This document shows positions 7,948 to 16,169 of a stretch of DNA of 30,107 nucleotides, piece by piece; positions within the stretch are counted from its first letter, which is position 1; each line of letters begins with the position of its first letter. Source of the DNA: Nitrospina sp. (GTDB lineage Bacteria > Nitrospinota > Nitrospinia > Nitrospinales > Nitrospinaceae); the NCBI GenBank assembly GCA_004357365.1, contig SMVT01000151.1:1-30107 (forward strand), given 5' to 3'. The position numbers and the translations under genes were made by a program. The notes beneath the pieces were generated by a model that saw nothing but the letters and a program-made list of their open reading frames with translations, ran no database searches and was not told where the DNA came from.

Positions 7948-9129
7948 GTGGGCGTTACAGATTCGGATCAAATCCTGATCGTCGCCGGAGAGGCGTCGGG
8001 CGATCTGCACGGCGGCTATCTGGTGCGGGCTTTCAAGGCCCGGCATCCTGAACTCCGGTTCGAGGGGGTCGGCGGCAAACAGATGCAGGAGGCCGGCGTT
8101 CACACCCTGTACAATATTGATCGTATGGGAGGCATGGGCCTGTTTGAGTTGGTGAACAGTCTGTGGCACCACATCGAAATCTTCCGCACACTGTCCCGCG
8201 AAATAGCCAAGGGGAAGTACTGCGCCGCCATCCTGATCAATTATCCCTTTTTCAATTTGAAACTCGCCAAAGTGTGCAAACGGTGGAATTGTCCGGCGCT
8301 GTTTTATATCAGCCCGCAGATTTGGGCGTCGCGCAAGGGTCGGGTGAAAACCATTCGCAAAGCCATCACCAAAATGTACCCCATTCTGCCTTTTGAAGAA
8401 GACCTCTACCGCGAGGCGCAGGTGAATGTCGAATATCTCGGCCACCCGTTTATCGATTTTGTCCGGCCGCAGGTGTCGCGCGAAGAAGCACTCCGGGATT
8501 TCAGGCTCGACCCCGCCGTCAAAACCGTGGGCCTGCTGCCGGGAAGCCGCATGAGTGAGGTCAATTATCTGCTCGACGATATGCTGGGCGCCGCCCGCAT
8601 CATTCAGCGGGAGTTGGGGCAATGCCAGTTCCTGCTTCCGGTCGCTGACAGCATCGATCCGGCAATGATCCGCCAACGGCTCGGGGACAATCCCCTTGGC
8701 ATCCGGGTGCTGACCGGCAGAAACTATGACGTGATGAACACCAGCGATTTCCTCATCATGGCTTCCGGATCCTCCACCCTGGAAGCGGGGCTGTTCACCG
8801 TGCCCATGGTGATCATCTACAAGTTGCATCCCATCACCTATTGGATCGGCCGGAGGCTGGCCCACATCACCCACTTCGGCCTGGTCAACATTGTCGCCGG
8901 AGAAGGCGTGGTGACCGAATTGCTGAACGAACAGGTGACGCCCGAACGAATTGCCGCTGAGGCCCTTTCGGTTCTGAAGGATCCCGAAAAAGAACGGAAG
9001 GTGAAGGAACGGTTGCAACAGGTTCGCGAATCCCTGGGTTCGCCGGGGGTGGTGGCGCGGATCGCCAGCAGTATGGCGGATGCCATGAATCTTCCTGTCA
9101 GGGTTCGCGATGAAAAAGCTTCTATGTAA
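7948..9129 (+). CDS. lpxB: Lipid-A-disaccharide synthase LpxB
   Basis: 393-residue GT19 glycosyltransferase that condenses lipid X with UDP-2,3-diacylglucosamine to form the lipid A disaccharide at the inner face of the inner membrane. Signature stretches are VAGEASGDLHGG near the N-terminus, FEGVGGKQMQEAG, ISPQIWASRKGRVKTI, LLPGSRMSEV and ASGSSTLEAGL. The GTG start at 7948 has GAGG at 7937-7940, seven bases upstream. Length fits the family (about 380-400). It directly follows lpxI, which makes one of its substrates, and its last 20 bases overlap the next gene, showing an operon. Confidence 0.96.
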   Translation: MGVTDSDQILIVAGEASGDLHGGYLVRAFKARHPELRFEGVGGKQMQEAGVHTLYNIDRMGGMGLFELVNSLWHHIEIFRTLSREIAKGKYCAAILINYPFFNLKLAKVCKRWNCPALFYISPQIWASRKGRVKTIRKAITKMYPILPFEEDLYREAQVNVEYLGHPFIDFVRPQVSREEALRDFRLDPAVKTVGLLPGSRMSEVNYLLDDMLGAARIIQRELGQCQFLLPVADSIDPAMIRQRLGDNPLGIRVLTGRNYDVMNTSDFLIMASGSSTLEAGLFTVPMVIIYKLHPITYWIGRRLAHITHFGLVNIVAGEGVVTELLNEQVTPERIAAEALSVLKDPEKERKVKERLQQVRESLGSPGVVARIASSMADAMNLPVRVRDEKASM

Positions 9130-9754
9130 TTACATCCTGCCTCCCATTTTATGGGGCCTCATTCACCTTTGGTGCAAGACCCTCCGAATTAAAAATTTAA
9201 ACCCGGAAATGGATCGTGAAATCAAGGAGAAACCGGGTGGAGCCATCTATACCTTTTGGCATTCCCATTTGTTTTATCTGTTTTATCATTACCGGTTCTT
9301 GAATAAATTCACCTTGATGATCAGCCCCAGCCAGGACGGTGAATTGCTCGCCGCCCTCGTAAAACTGTACGGGTACCCGGTGGTCCGGGCATCCTCTTAC
9401 AAAAACACGATACCTGGCACCCGCGAACTGGCCCATCTTTTAAAAAAAGACGCCAAAGTGATTATCATTGCCGACGGTTCCCGCGGGCCGCGGCATCGGG
9501 CGCAGGTGGGGTCGGTGCAACTGGCCCGCATGACCGGCGTTCCCGTGTATACTTTATCCTATGATGCGCACCCCAAGCACGAGCTCAACAGTTGGGACCG
9601 CTTCATTTTGCCGCTCCCGTTTTCAAAGGTGACCTTGAATTTTGGTGCCCCCATTACCGTAGCTCCCAAAGCCGATAAGGACATCATCCGGCAGAAACAG
9701 GAGGAGTTGACAGATGCTTTGAACCAGATCACCCGGGCTTGCGAGCGTCCTTGA
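9110..9754 (+). CDS. DUF374 lysophospholipid-acyltransferase-like protein
   Basis: 214-residue protein of the DUF374 family, related to PlsC/LpxL-type acyltransferases. It has an N-terminal hydrophobic segment (YILPPILWGLIHLWC, probable membrane anchor). TFWHSH takes the place of the usual HxxxxD-like acyltransferase block. The family block IADGSRGPRHRAQVGSVQLARMTG is followed by a TLNFGAPITV strand. Members are often encoded beside lpxB, waaA or lpxK and are thought to act in lipid A or lipid modification at the inner membrane, but the reaction is not established. It starts inside the 3' end of lpxB (20-base overlap), so it is translationally coupled and ends the lipid A cluster. Confidence 0.85.
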   Translation: MKKLLCNYILPPILWGLIHLWCKTLRIKNLNPEMDREIKEKPGGAIYTFWHSHLFYLFYHYRFLNKFTLMISPSQDGELLAALVKLYGYPVVRASSYKNTIPGTRELAHLLKKDAKVIIIADGSRGPRHRAQVGSVQLARMTGVPVYTLSYDAHPKHELNSWDRFILPLPFSKVTLNFGAPITVAPKADKDIIRQKQEELTDALNQITRACERP

Positions 9755-10149
9755 TTGCGTATTTTTTGGTCACTTCCCTTCCCTGTTTGTTTATTTTCCA
9801 AGCATATGGTCCCCGGTCCCGGGTGATGGGATGCCACCCTTCCCCTCCAAAAATCCATAACTCATTATATTTAAATGAATTATACTGATCTCTCTTTTAT
9901 GCGGCTCAAGGACGAAACGGCATGGGAATTGATTGGTCTATTGAACCTGGTGCATCGCTTGAGGCGGACGTTAAAAAAATTTTCTGGTGGTGAGGAAAAA
10001 AATACGTTAAGGTTTCGGATTCATCCCAAAAAAATCAGCGGGATAGCTTGTTCTCCCCCTTCCACCGGCTGGGGGCTTCGGGGAGAGGGCTTGGGGCTGA
10101 ATTTTCAGGCGACACTAAACATTCAAATTTAAAGTTGAGGTAATTTCCA
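9755..10149 (+). other. Intergenic region ahead of glnB
   Basis: 395 bases without a convincing gene. It contains a TATACT (-10-like) at 9881-9886 with no good -35, a long AT-rich stretch, a GC-rich inverted repeat near 10052-10086 (listed separately) and the glnB ribosome binding site. An open frame at 9875-10132 exists, but it lacks a ribosome binding site and runs through the repeat. I found no convincing sigma-54 (-24/-12) promoter; the closest, TGGTGC with TTGAG at 9948-9963, misses the -12 GC. Confidence 0.5.
10052..10097 (+). repeat. GC-rich inverted repeat, REP-like
   Basis: TCTCCCC at 10052-10058 pairs with GGGGAGA at 10080-10086, with a smaller CCA-CCGGC-TGG hairpin nested inside. 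A G-rich tail (GGGCTTGGGG) follows. The wording resembles short dispersed intergenic repeats that occur in many bacterial genomes. Only one copy is in the window, so dispersal cannot be shown here. It lies in the probable glnB leader. Confidence 0.45.
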
Positions 10150-10488
10150 ATGAAAAAAGTGGAAGCCGTGATTAAACCGTTCAAACTCGACGAAGTTAAA
10201 GACAAGTTGAACGAAATCGGAGTCAAGGGAATTACGGTCACTGAGGTCAAAGGATTCGGCCGGCAGAAGGGGCATACCGAACTGTACCGTGGGGCTGAGT
10301 ACGTGGTCGATTTTCTTCCCAAGATCAAGTTGGACATTATCGTATCCGATAGTCAACTGGACGAAGTGGTCAACGCGATTATTAAAAGTGCTCAAACGGG
10401 GCGGATCGGTGATGGAAAAATTTTCATCACCAATCTGGAGGACACCATTCGGATCCGAACCGGAGAACATGGAGAAGACGCGATTTAA
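10150..10488 (+). CDS. glnB: Nitrogen regulatory protein P-II (GlnB/GlnK type)
   Basis: 112-residue PII signal-transduction protein, a cytoplasmic trimer that senses 2-oxoglutarate and ATP/ADP and controls nitrogen assimilation. The opening MKKVEAVIKPFKLDEVKDKL, the T-loop GRQKGHTELYRGAEY with the uridylylation tyrosine Tyr51, the B-loop TGRIGDGKIFI and the C-terminal RIRTGEHGEDAI are all canonical. GAGG lies about 10 bases ahead of the ATG. glnA follows after 93 bases, so PII is encoded with its main downstream target, and glnE, whose product PII usually controls, lies beyond. Whether the protein is better named GlnB or GlnK cannot be told from the sequence; glnA linkage favours GlnB. No amtB is nearby. 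Confidence 0.96.
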   Translation: MKKVEAVIKPFKLDEVKDKLNEIGVKGITVTEVKGFGRQKGHTELYRGAEYVVDFLPKIKLDIIVSDSQLDEVVNAIIKSAQTGRIGDGKIFITNLEDTIRIRTGEHGEDAI

Positions 10489-10489
10489 A

Positions 10490-10512
10490 ACCGGGGTTTT
10501 TGCTGACCCGGT
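10490..10512 (+). other. Hairpin between glnB and glnA
   Basis: ACCGGG (10490-10495) and CCCGGT (10507-10512) form a 6-bp stem with an 11-base, T-rich loop. No T run follows, so this is not a standard terminator. It could set the relative amounts of glnB and glnA message by processing or attenuation, but it may also be chance. Confidence 0.25.
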
Positions 10513-10581
10513 CCGGTCACCCTATTCGATACCGTTAAAGAAGGTTTGATTGATAATTTTGTCAAGCGAGGAGAGAGCCAG

Positions 10582-11994
10582 ATGACACCCAAAGAGGTAA
10601 TAGATTTTGCAAAGAAGAACAACACCGTGATGGTGGATCTGAAGTTCATGGACCTTCTGGGGACGTGGCAGCATTTCACGGTACCCACCAGTGAGTTGGA
10701 AGAGAGCATATTTGAGGAGGGGCTGGGGTTCGACGGCTCCAGTATCCGCGGCTGGCAGGCCATCCATGCCAGTGACATGCTGGTGATTCCCGATGCCGCC
10801 ACCGGCGTCATGGACCCGTTCACCCAAGCGTCGACCTTGAGCATGCTTTGTAATATTGTGGACCCCATCACCAAGGAAAAATATACCCGCGATCCCCGCA
10901 ACATCGCGCAAAAAGCCGAGGCGTATCTGAAATCGACGGGCCTCGGCGATACGGCGTATTTCGGACCGGAGCCCGAGTTTTTTGTGTTCGACGATGTTCG
11001 CTATGAGTCGGATGTCAACCATGCCGCCTATTACGTGGACTCCCGCGAGGGAAACTGGAACACCGGGCGCGATGAAGGCCCCAACCTCGGTTACAAACCG
11101 CGCTATAAGGAAGGTTACTTTCCGGTTTCGCCCACCGACAGCCTGAACGATATCCGAACCGAAATGACCTTGCTGATGGAAAAAGTGGGCATCCAGATGG
11201 AATGCCACCATCACGAAGTGGCTTCGGGCGGACAGTGCGAAATCGATATGCGGTTCGCCTCGCTGGTGAAATGCGCGGACAACCTGATGTGGTACAAATA
11301 CATCGTCAAGAACGTGGCGCGCCGGCACAACAAAACCGCCACCTTTATGCCGAAACCCATTTTCGGAGACAACGGTTCGGGAATGCACGTGCATCAGAGT
11401 ATCTGGAAAGACGGCAAACCCCTGTTCGCCGGCAATGGCTATGCCGGGTTCAGCGAAATGGGGATGTACTACATCGGTGGAATTCTGAAACATTCCCGGG
11501 CGTTGGCGGCTTTCGTGGCGCCGGGCACCAACTCGTACAAGCGGCTGGTGCCGGGTTTTGAGGCGCCCGTCACTCTGGCCTATTCCAGCCGGAACCGGAG
11601 CGCGGCCGTCCGTATTCCCATGTATTCGCCCAGCCCCAAAGCCAAACGGCTGGAGGTCCGCTTCCCGGATCCGTCCTGCAATGGTTACCTGGCCTTCTCG
11701 GCCATGCTGATGGCGGGTCTGGACGGCATCGAAAACAAAACCGATCCGGGCGAACCGCTGGACAAGGACATCTACGCGCTCGGGCCGGAAGAGCTGGCCA
11801 ACATCCCACGGCTCCCCGCGTCTCTCGAAGAGGCGCTCGAGGTCTTGGAAGGGGATCATCAGTTCCTTCTCAAAGGCGACGTGTTTACCCAGGATGTGGT
11901 CGACCGCTGGATTTCCTACAAACGGGAGGTCGAAATCGACGAAATGCAGTTGCGTCCCCATCCTTACGAGTTTTTCCTGTATTACGACGCTTAA
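10582..11994 (+). CDS. glnA: Glutamine synthetase type I (GlnA)
   Basis: 470-residue GSI that makes glutamine from glutamate, ammonia and ATP as a cytoplasmic dodecamer. Visible signatures are VDLKFMDLLGTWQH, GFDGSSIRGW, the ATP/metal segment FGPEPEFFVFD, NGSGMHVHQS, the PGTNSYKRLVPGFEAP loop with NRSAAVRIP, and KRLEVRFPD. The adenylylation site of GSI-beta is intact: Tyr398 in DKDIYAL matches Tyr397 of the E. coli enzyme. I choose ATG 10582, preceded by GAGGAGAGAG. The frame is open upstream to TTG 10546, but that adds 12 unrelated residues. Length and C-terminus (HPYEFFLYYDA) are normal. A strong terminator follows. Confidence 0.97.
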   Translation: MTPKEVIDFAKKNNTVMVDLKFMDLLGTWQHFTVPTSELEESIFEEGLGFDGSSIRGWQAIHASDMLVIPDAATGVMDPFTQASTLSMLCNIVDPITKEKYTRDPRNIAQKAEAYLKSTGLGDTAYFGPEPEFFVFDDVRYESDVNHAAYYVDSREGNWNTGRDEGPNLGYKPRYKEGYFPVSPTDSLNDIRTEMTLLMEKVGIQMECHHHEVASGGQCEIDMRFASLVKCADNLMWYKYIVKNVARRHNKTATFMPKPIFGDNGSGMHVHQSIWKDGKPLFAGNGYAGFSEMGMYYIGGILKHSRALAAFVAPGTNSYKRLVPGFEAPVTLAYSSRNRSAAVRIPMYSPSPKAKRLEVRFPDPSCNGYLAFSAMLMAGLDGIENKTDPGEPLDKDIYALGPEELANIPRLPASLEEALEVLEGDHQFLLKGDVFTQDVVDRWISYKREVEIDEMQLRPHPYEFFLYYDA

Positions 11995-12043
11995 TCCCGG
12001 ACCGGAGTCTTCCGGATATTCCGTTATAACATTTTGGAAAATT

Positions 12044-12074
12044 AAAACCCCTTGGGTTTTCCCAGGGGGTTTTT
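12044..12074 (+). terminator. Rho-independent terminator after glnA
   Basis: A 13-bp stem (AAAACCCCTTGGG with CCCAGGGGGTTTT, one T-G pair) encloses a TTTT loop at 12057-12060, and the descending arm ends in five T residues. It should end the glnB-glnA transcript and lies 44 bases ahead of glnE. glnE therefore depends on read-through or on its own promoter. Confidence 0.85.
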
Positions 12075-12117
12075 CTATGCTAGATTGAAGAACCTGTCAC
12101 TCGATTCAACGGTCTGA

Positions 12118-15100
12118 ATGAACGATCCCAACACATTGGAAGCGTGGCTGTTCGAAAAAAAGCCCTGGGATGAAAAGGTCGCCGCGGCATTGGCCCGGTG
12201 CGGCTTCGAACAGCCGGACAATGCTTGGCGGATCCTGACGGCTTTAAGCCAACACACCCACTTTGCCCGGTGGTACCCGTTGTTTTTTTCGTCCTTTCTA
12301 AGCCACCTGTCGCAATCGTACCATCCGGACATCGCGCTCAATAATTTTGAGCGCCTGGCCAAAGAAATTCTGGACAAAGACCATCTGTATTCCCTGTTAT
12401 CCAATTCGCCTTTCCTGTTGCAGGCATTGACCGTGCTGTTTTCCGGAAGCCAGGTGTTGACCGACGCGCTGTTGAGCAATCCTTCGTATGTCGATTGGTT
12501 GAGCGATTCCGACACTCTGGCCAAGCCGAAAACCCGCGATATGTTGTACCGCGATTTTTACGTTCTGGCGGACAGCGATGAATTGACCGATCGAACCCCG
12601 GTCCTTCTGAGAAAATTCAAAAGGCGAGAATATATCCGGTTGGGGTTGAGGGATTTGATGGGCCTCGTGGATTTGCGCAAACATGTGGAAAACCTGTCGG
12701 ACCTGGCCGATGTCTGCCTCCAGGTGGCTTACGAATATTCCATAAAATCCCTCAAGAAAAAATACGGCACACCCGTGTATACCGATCCGGAAGGCCGGCA
12801 ACGGGAATCAGAATTCGCGATTCTGTCCATGGGCAAACTGGGAGGCCGCGAACTCAATTACAGCTCCGACATCGATTTGATCTACATCTACACCTCCAGC
12901 ATGGGGGAGACCCGGCCGGACAACGGCCAAATCCCTCTGTCCAATCATGAATTCCACACCAAGCTGGGACAGAAAATAACCCAAACGCTTAACGAAATCA
13001 CGGCGGACGGCAATGTGTTTCGCGTCGACCTCGACCTCAGGCCGGAGGGAAGGAGCGGCGAGCTGGTCAATTCCCTCACCAGTTGCGAAACCTATTACGA
13101 ATCCTGGGGACGCACCTGGGAGCGGCAGGCCTTACTGAAAGCCCGGGTCTCGGCGGGCAGTCAGGCGTTGGGAACGGAATTTCTGAACATGATCCGGCCC
13201 TTCGTGTTCCGCAAAAGCCTGGACTTCAATGCCATCGAAGAGATCAAATCGCTCAAGAAAAAAGTGGACCTCGACCTGAAACAGAAACAGTTGGAAAAAG
13301 GCCACATCAAGCTGGGATTCGGCGGCATCCGCGAAGTGGAATTCATCGTCCAGTCCTATCAACTGCTTTTCGGAGGCCGCGATCAGAGTTTGCGCGATCC
13401 CAATACTCTGTCGCTGATAGAAAAATTGAAGGACCGGGGTTTCATGACCGAAACCGAAAGCGAACAATTGCGGGAGGCCTATCATTTCCTGCGCAATCTG
13501 GAGAACCGGGTGCAGATTTCCTTCGGCCTGCAAACCTATCACCTTCCGAAGGATGAAAAGAACCTCGCTGTTCTGGCGAAAAAAATGGGATTTCAGGGCA
13601 AGACCTATCCAGAATTGGTCGAGCGGTTGAATAAAGAGTTTGAGCGTCATACGCAATTTGTGGGAAATATGTACGCTCATCTCTTTACCGAGGACGAAGA
13701 CCAGCAGGCGGCAGGGGAAACCGCCCAGCGATGGGTCGATCAACGGGAACTGGAGGGCCGCTTTTCGGAAGATACCCTGAAGGTGTATCCCTTCCGGAAT
13801 CCCAAACGCGCTTTCAGGTTTTTGACCCTGCTCCGGGACGGCCCCGAGTTGTCCCACGCCAGCGAAAAAAGCATCCAAACTTTTTACGCGATTTTACCCC
13901 ACTTGCTGGATTTGTGCCGCACGGTTCCCGATCCGGACGCCGCAGTGGATCGGCTGGTGCGATTTATCGAGGCCAGCCATGCGCGCGAAACCTATTTGAA
14001 CGTGTTTCACGACAATCATAAATTTCTGGAGATTCTTCTGATTGTGTTCGGAACCAGCGGGGTGTTGTCCGCCCTGTTGATCCAGCAACCGAACCTGATT
14101 GACGTGATCTCCAACCAGGAGTCGCTGTATCGTTATAAAACGCCGGCGATGATGATGGAGGAATTGAAAAACCGCATGGCCGCGGTCCCGGATTTACCGG
14201 GGAAAAACATCTGCCTCCGGCAGTTCAAGCAGGGCGAGGAGTTGCGCATTGGCCTGAGGTTCTTGATTCATGAAACGGATGTGCCGGGCACGCTGGCGGA
14301 TCTGTCGCACCTGGCCGATATTTATCTGCAGTCCCTTTACCTGTTTGCACGCGAGGCGCTGGGGTCCCCGGAGGCGAACCGTCTGCCGGAACGCTTCGCC
14401 GTGATCGGGCTGGGAAAACTGGGCGGGCAGGAGATCAACTTCGGTTCGGATCTGGATCTCCTCTTCGTGTACGAAGAAGACATAGCCGAAAAGAAAGGTT
14501 CCCGTTCGGAGGATCTGGTTTCCAGGTATGTTTCGATTGCCCAGAAGATTTACCAATTGTCGAGCCAGATGGCGTCCGTCCCGCCCCCCTATAAAATCGA
14601 TACCAATCTGCGTCCGGAAGGCAGCGGCGGGGCGCTGGTGCTGTCGCTCAAGGGTTACGAGGATTATTTCAATTCACGGGGACAAATCTGGGAACAACAG
14701 GCCATGACGCGTGCCCGTTTCATCGCCGGCTGTGCCGAAGTGGGTGAACAATTTATCCAGCTGGCGCATCGGTTCACCTACCGGCCAAAGCTGGAGTATG
14801 GGTCGCTCATTGAGATTTCGCGCCTGCGGGACCGTATGGAAAAAGAATTGGCGCAGGAATCCAAAAAAGGCATCGATGTGAAATTGGGAGCCGGCGGGTT
14901 GGCGGATATCGAGTTTTCGGTGCAGGTTCTGCAGTTGATGCACGGTCACCGCAATCCCAAATTAAGGGGCGGCAGTGTATTCGAGAACATCCAATGCTTG
15001 TCGAACTACGGGATTCTGAACCATGACCAGGCGGAGAGCCTGGGCCGGCATTATCACTTTTTGAGAAAGGTGGAATGCGCCCTGCGGTTGCTGTCGGACC

Positions 15101-15285
15101 AGTATGCCAGCCATCTGCCTCGGGATGAAGCCGCTCTGGCGGTTTTGGCGAGGTTGTTGGGTTATGCGGGAGAAACGCCTGCGGACCAGACCGGCACTTT
15201 CATGGACGCTTATAAAAAGGTCACCGGGGCGGTGCGGCAATTTTACCGGGCCAACCTGGACGTTTTGCTCCGAACCTCTCTCTGA
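12118..15285 (+). CDS. glnE: Bifunctional glutamine synthetase adenylyltransferase / adenylyl-removing enzyme
   Basis: 1055-residue enzyme that adds AMP to, or removes it from, the GlnA tyrosine. It has two nucleotidyltransferase domains. The N-terminal adenylyl-removing half has GKLGGRELNYSSDIDL with Asp251 and Asp253; the C-terminal adenylyl-transferring half has GKLGGQEINFGSDLDL with Asp778 and Asp780. Each is followed by a helical GlnD/PII-uridylyltransferase-type domain with matching GFGGIREVEF and GAGGLADIEF segments. Length is somewhat above the E. coli protein (946). The ATG at 12118 lacks a clear ribosome binding site. In the usual circuit PII and PII-UMP set which activity dominates; glnB and glnA are directly upstream, so target, sensor and modifier are together. 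The gene ends 25 bases before a perfect hairpin. Confidence 0.95.
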   Translation: MNDPNTLEAWLFEKKPWDEKVAAALARCGFEQPDNAWRILTALSQHTHFARWYPLFFSSFLSHLSQSYHPDIALNNFERLAKEILDKDHLYSLLSNSPFLLQALTVLFSGSQVLTDALLSNPSYVDWLSDSDTLAKPKTRDMLYRDFYVLADSDELTDRTPVLLRKFKRREYIRLGLRDLMGLVDLRKHVENLSDLADVCLQVAYEYSIKSLKKKYGTPVYTDPEGRQRESEFAILSMGKLGGRELNYSSDIDLIYIYTSSMGETRPDNGQIPLSNHEFHTKLGQKITQTLNEITADGNVFRVDLDLRPEGRSGELVNSLTSCETYYESWGRTWERQALLKARVSAGSQALGTEFLNMIRPFVFRKSLDFNAIEEIKSLKKKVDLDLKQKQLEKGHIKLGFGGIREVEFIVQSYQLLFGGRDQSLRDPNTLSLIEKLKDRGFMTETESEQLREAYHFLRNLENRVQISFGLQTYHLPKDEKNLAVLAKKMGFQGKTYPELVERLNKEFERHTQFVGNMYAHLFTEDEDQQAAGETAQRWVDQRELEGRFSEDTLKVYPFRNPKRAFRFLTLLRDGPELSHASEKSIQTFYAILPHLLDLCRTVPDPDAAVDRLVRFIEASHARETYLNVFHDNHKFLEILLIVFGTSGVLSALLIQQPNLIDVISNQESLYRYKTPAMMMEELKNRMAAVPDLPGKNICLRQFKQGEELRIGLRFLIHETDVPGTLADLSHLADIYLQSLYLFAREALGSPEANRLPERFAVIGLGKLGGQEINFGSDLDLLFVYEEDIAEKKGSRSEDLVSRYVSIAQKIYQLSSQMASVPPPYKIDTNLRPEGSGGALVLSLKGYEDYFNSRGQIWEQQAMTRARFIAGCAEVGEQFIQLAHRFTYRPKLEYGSLIEISRLRDRMEKELAQESKKGIDVKLGAGGLADIEFSVQVLQLMHGHRNPKLRGGSVFENIQCLSNYGILNHDQAESLGRHYHFLRKVECALRLLSDQYASHLPRDEAALAVLARLLGYAGETPADQTGTFMDAYKKVTGAVRQFYRANLDVLLRTSL

Positions 15286-16137
15286 CCGGCGGTGGCCCGG
15301 CCAAAATGACAAAGGACCTTCCACGCTTCCGTGGAAGGTCCTTTCCAGAGAGGCGTTCGGGGAACCGGCTCGCGGGGAGCCTGATCCCGGCCGGCGGACC
15401 GGGAGACCCAGATCGAAATTCAATTCGCCCAGCACATCCAAGACATCGAAATCCTCGGCCAAAACGGTGCCGCCGACCGGCAGGGCCACGCCTTTGACGT
15501 GCAGAAAATCGTAATAAGCCACCGCCAGTTTGGCTTTGACAGTGGCGCTGAATTTTTGTTCAATCCCTGCCTGGAAAGCCAGGAGGAAAGGTTCCACCGG
15601 TCCGGTGGCATTTTTGTCAAGGGCAAATTGGCCCAGATTTATAAAAAGCTTGGTGGAGTCTGCCAGCTGGAAGCGGAATTGTTCCGCCAAACCCTCGAAA
15701 CTCAAGTCTCCGTCCCATGTCACCTCGGTGCTATAAAACGGGTTGGCCATTTTCCCACCTATTAACCTGGCCGGTCCTGTTTGATAGGCGACGAAGGCCC
15801 GGTCAAGCCCGAAATCCTTCGTATCAAAAGCATCGTCGAACGACTGGTTGGTGGAGATGGGGCTGTCTCCGCCGGTCGCCAGACGGAACCCGATGTCCAG
15901 CCCTTTAGAAATGTTGAGTGTGGCCCCGATGCGAAACCGAATCCTTTGCCGGTCCCGGTCCACGACAGTTCCGCCATCCCGGAAATAGCTTTCATGGCGC
16001 AACCTCAAATCGGCATAGACCTTGACTTTTTGATACCAATCCCGGTCCTCGGCAGATTGAGCCCAAACCCTGCCGCTGGACTTGAAAACCGAAAAGAACA
16101 AAAGGAACATCAAAAACCAAGCCAGTTTTCTACCCAT
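14962..16137 (-). pseudogene. Truncated outer-membrane porin gene (C-terminal half missing)
   Basis: The first ~244 codons (16137 down to about 15406) encode a porin-like protein. Residues 1-27 are a signal peptide ending RVWAQ, followed by amphipathic beta strands such as VYADLRLRHESYF, RIRFRIGATLNI and LDRAFVAYQ. Strand spacing and the ISTNQSF and FYSTEVTWDGD segments resemble the Porin_5-type putative porins of about 400-500 residues. After ELNFDLG the strand pattern stops. The frame stays open for 147 more codons, but these translate about 60 unrelated bases, the glnE terminator hairpin and 324 bases antisense to glnE. No terminal aromatic beta-signal remains. A ribosome binding site (AAGGAA) and intact start survive. 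It lies 32 bases after the upstream barrel gene, so it was probably its operon partner. A product, if made, should not assemble as a normal porin. Confidence 0.7.
15311..15344. terminator. Perfect hairpin between glnE and the porin remnant (possibly bidirectional)
   Basis: A perfect 15-bp stem (AAAGGACCTTCCACG and its complement) closes a CTTC loop at 15326-15329. The ends are AAA and TTT, giving short T tracts on both strands. It lies 25 bases past the glnE stop and is well placed to end glnE. On the other strand it lies inside the open frame of the truncated porin, where it could end that transcript. Confidence 0.75.
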
Positions 16138-16169
16138 AATTTATTTTTCCTTCACCCAAGTAAGATGAA

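Noticed and set aside
9948..9963. Possible sigma-54 promoter ahead of glnB
   Set aside because: The GG of the -24 element is present, but the -12 element reads TTGAG instead of TTGC, so the required GC is missing.
9875..10132. Open frame of 85 codons ahead of glnB
   Set aside because: It has no ribosome binding site, its C-terminal third is the REP-like repeat, and its composition is unlike the neighbouring genes.
10522..11961. Long - strand open frame across glnA (479 codons)
   Set aside because: It is the shadow of glnA, with repetitive His/Gly/Phe-rich wording and no recognisable domain.
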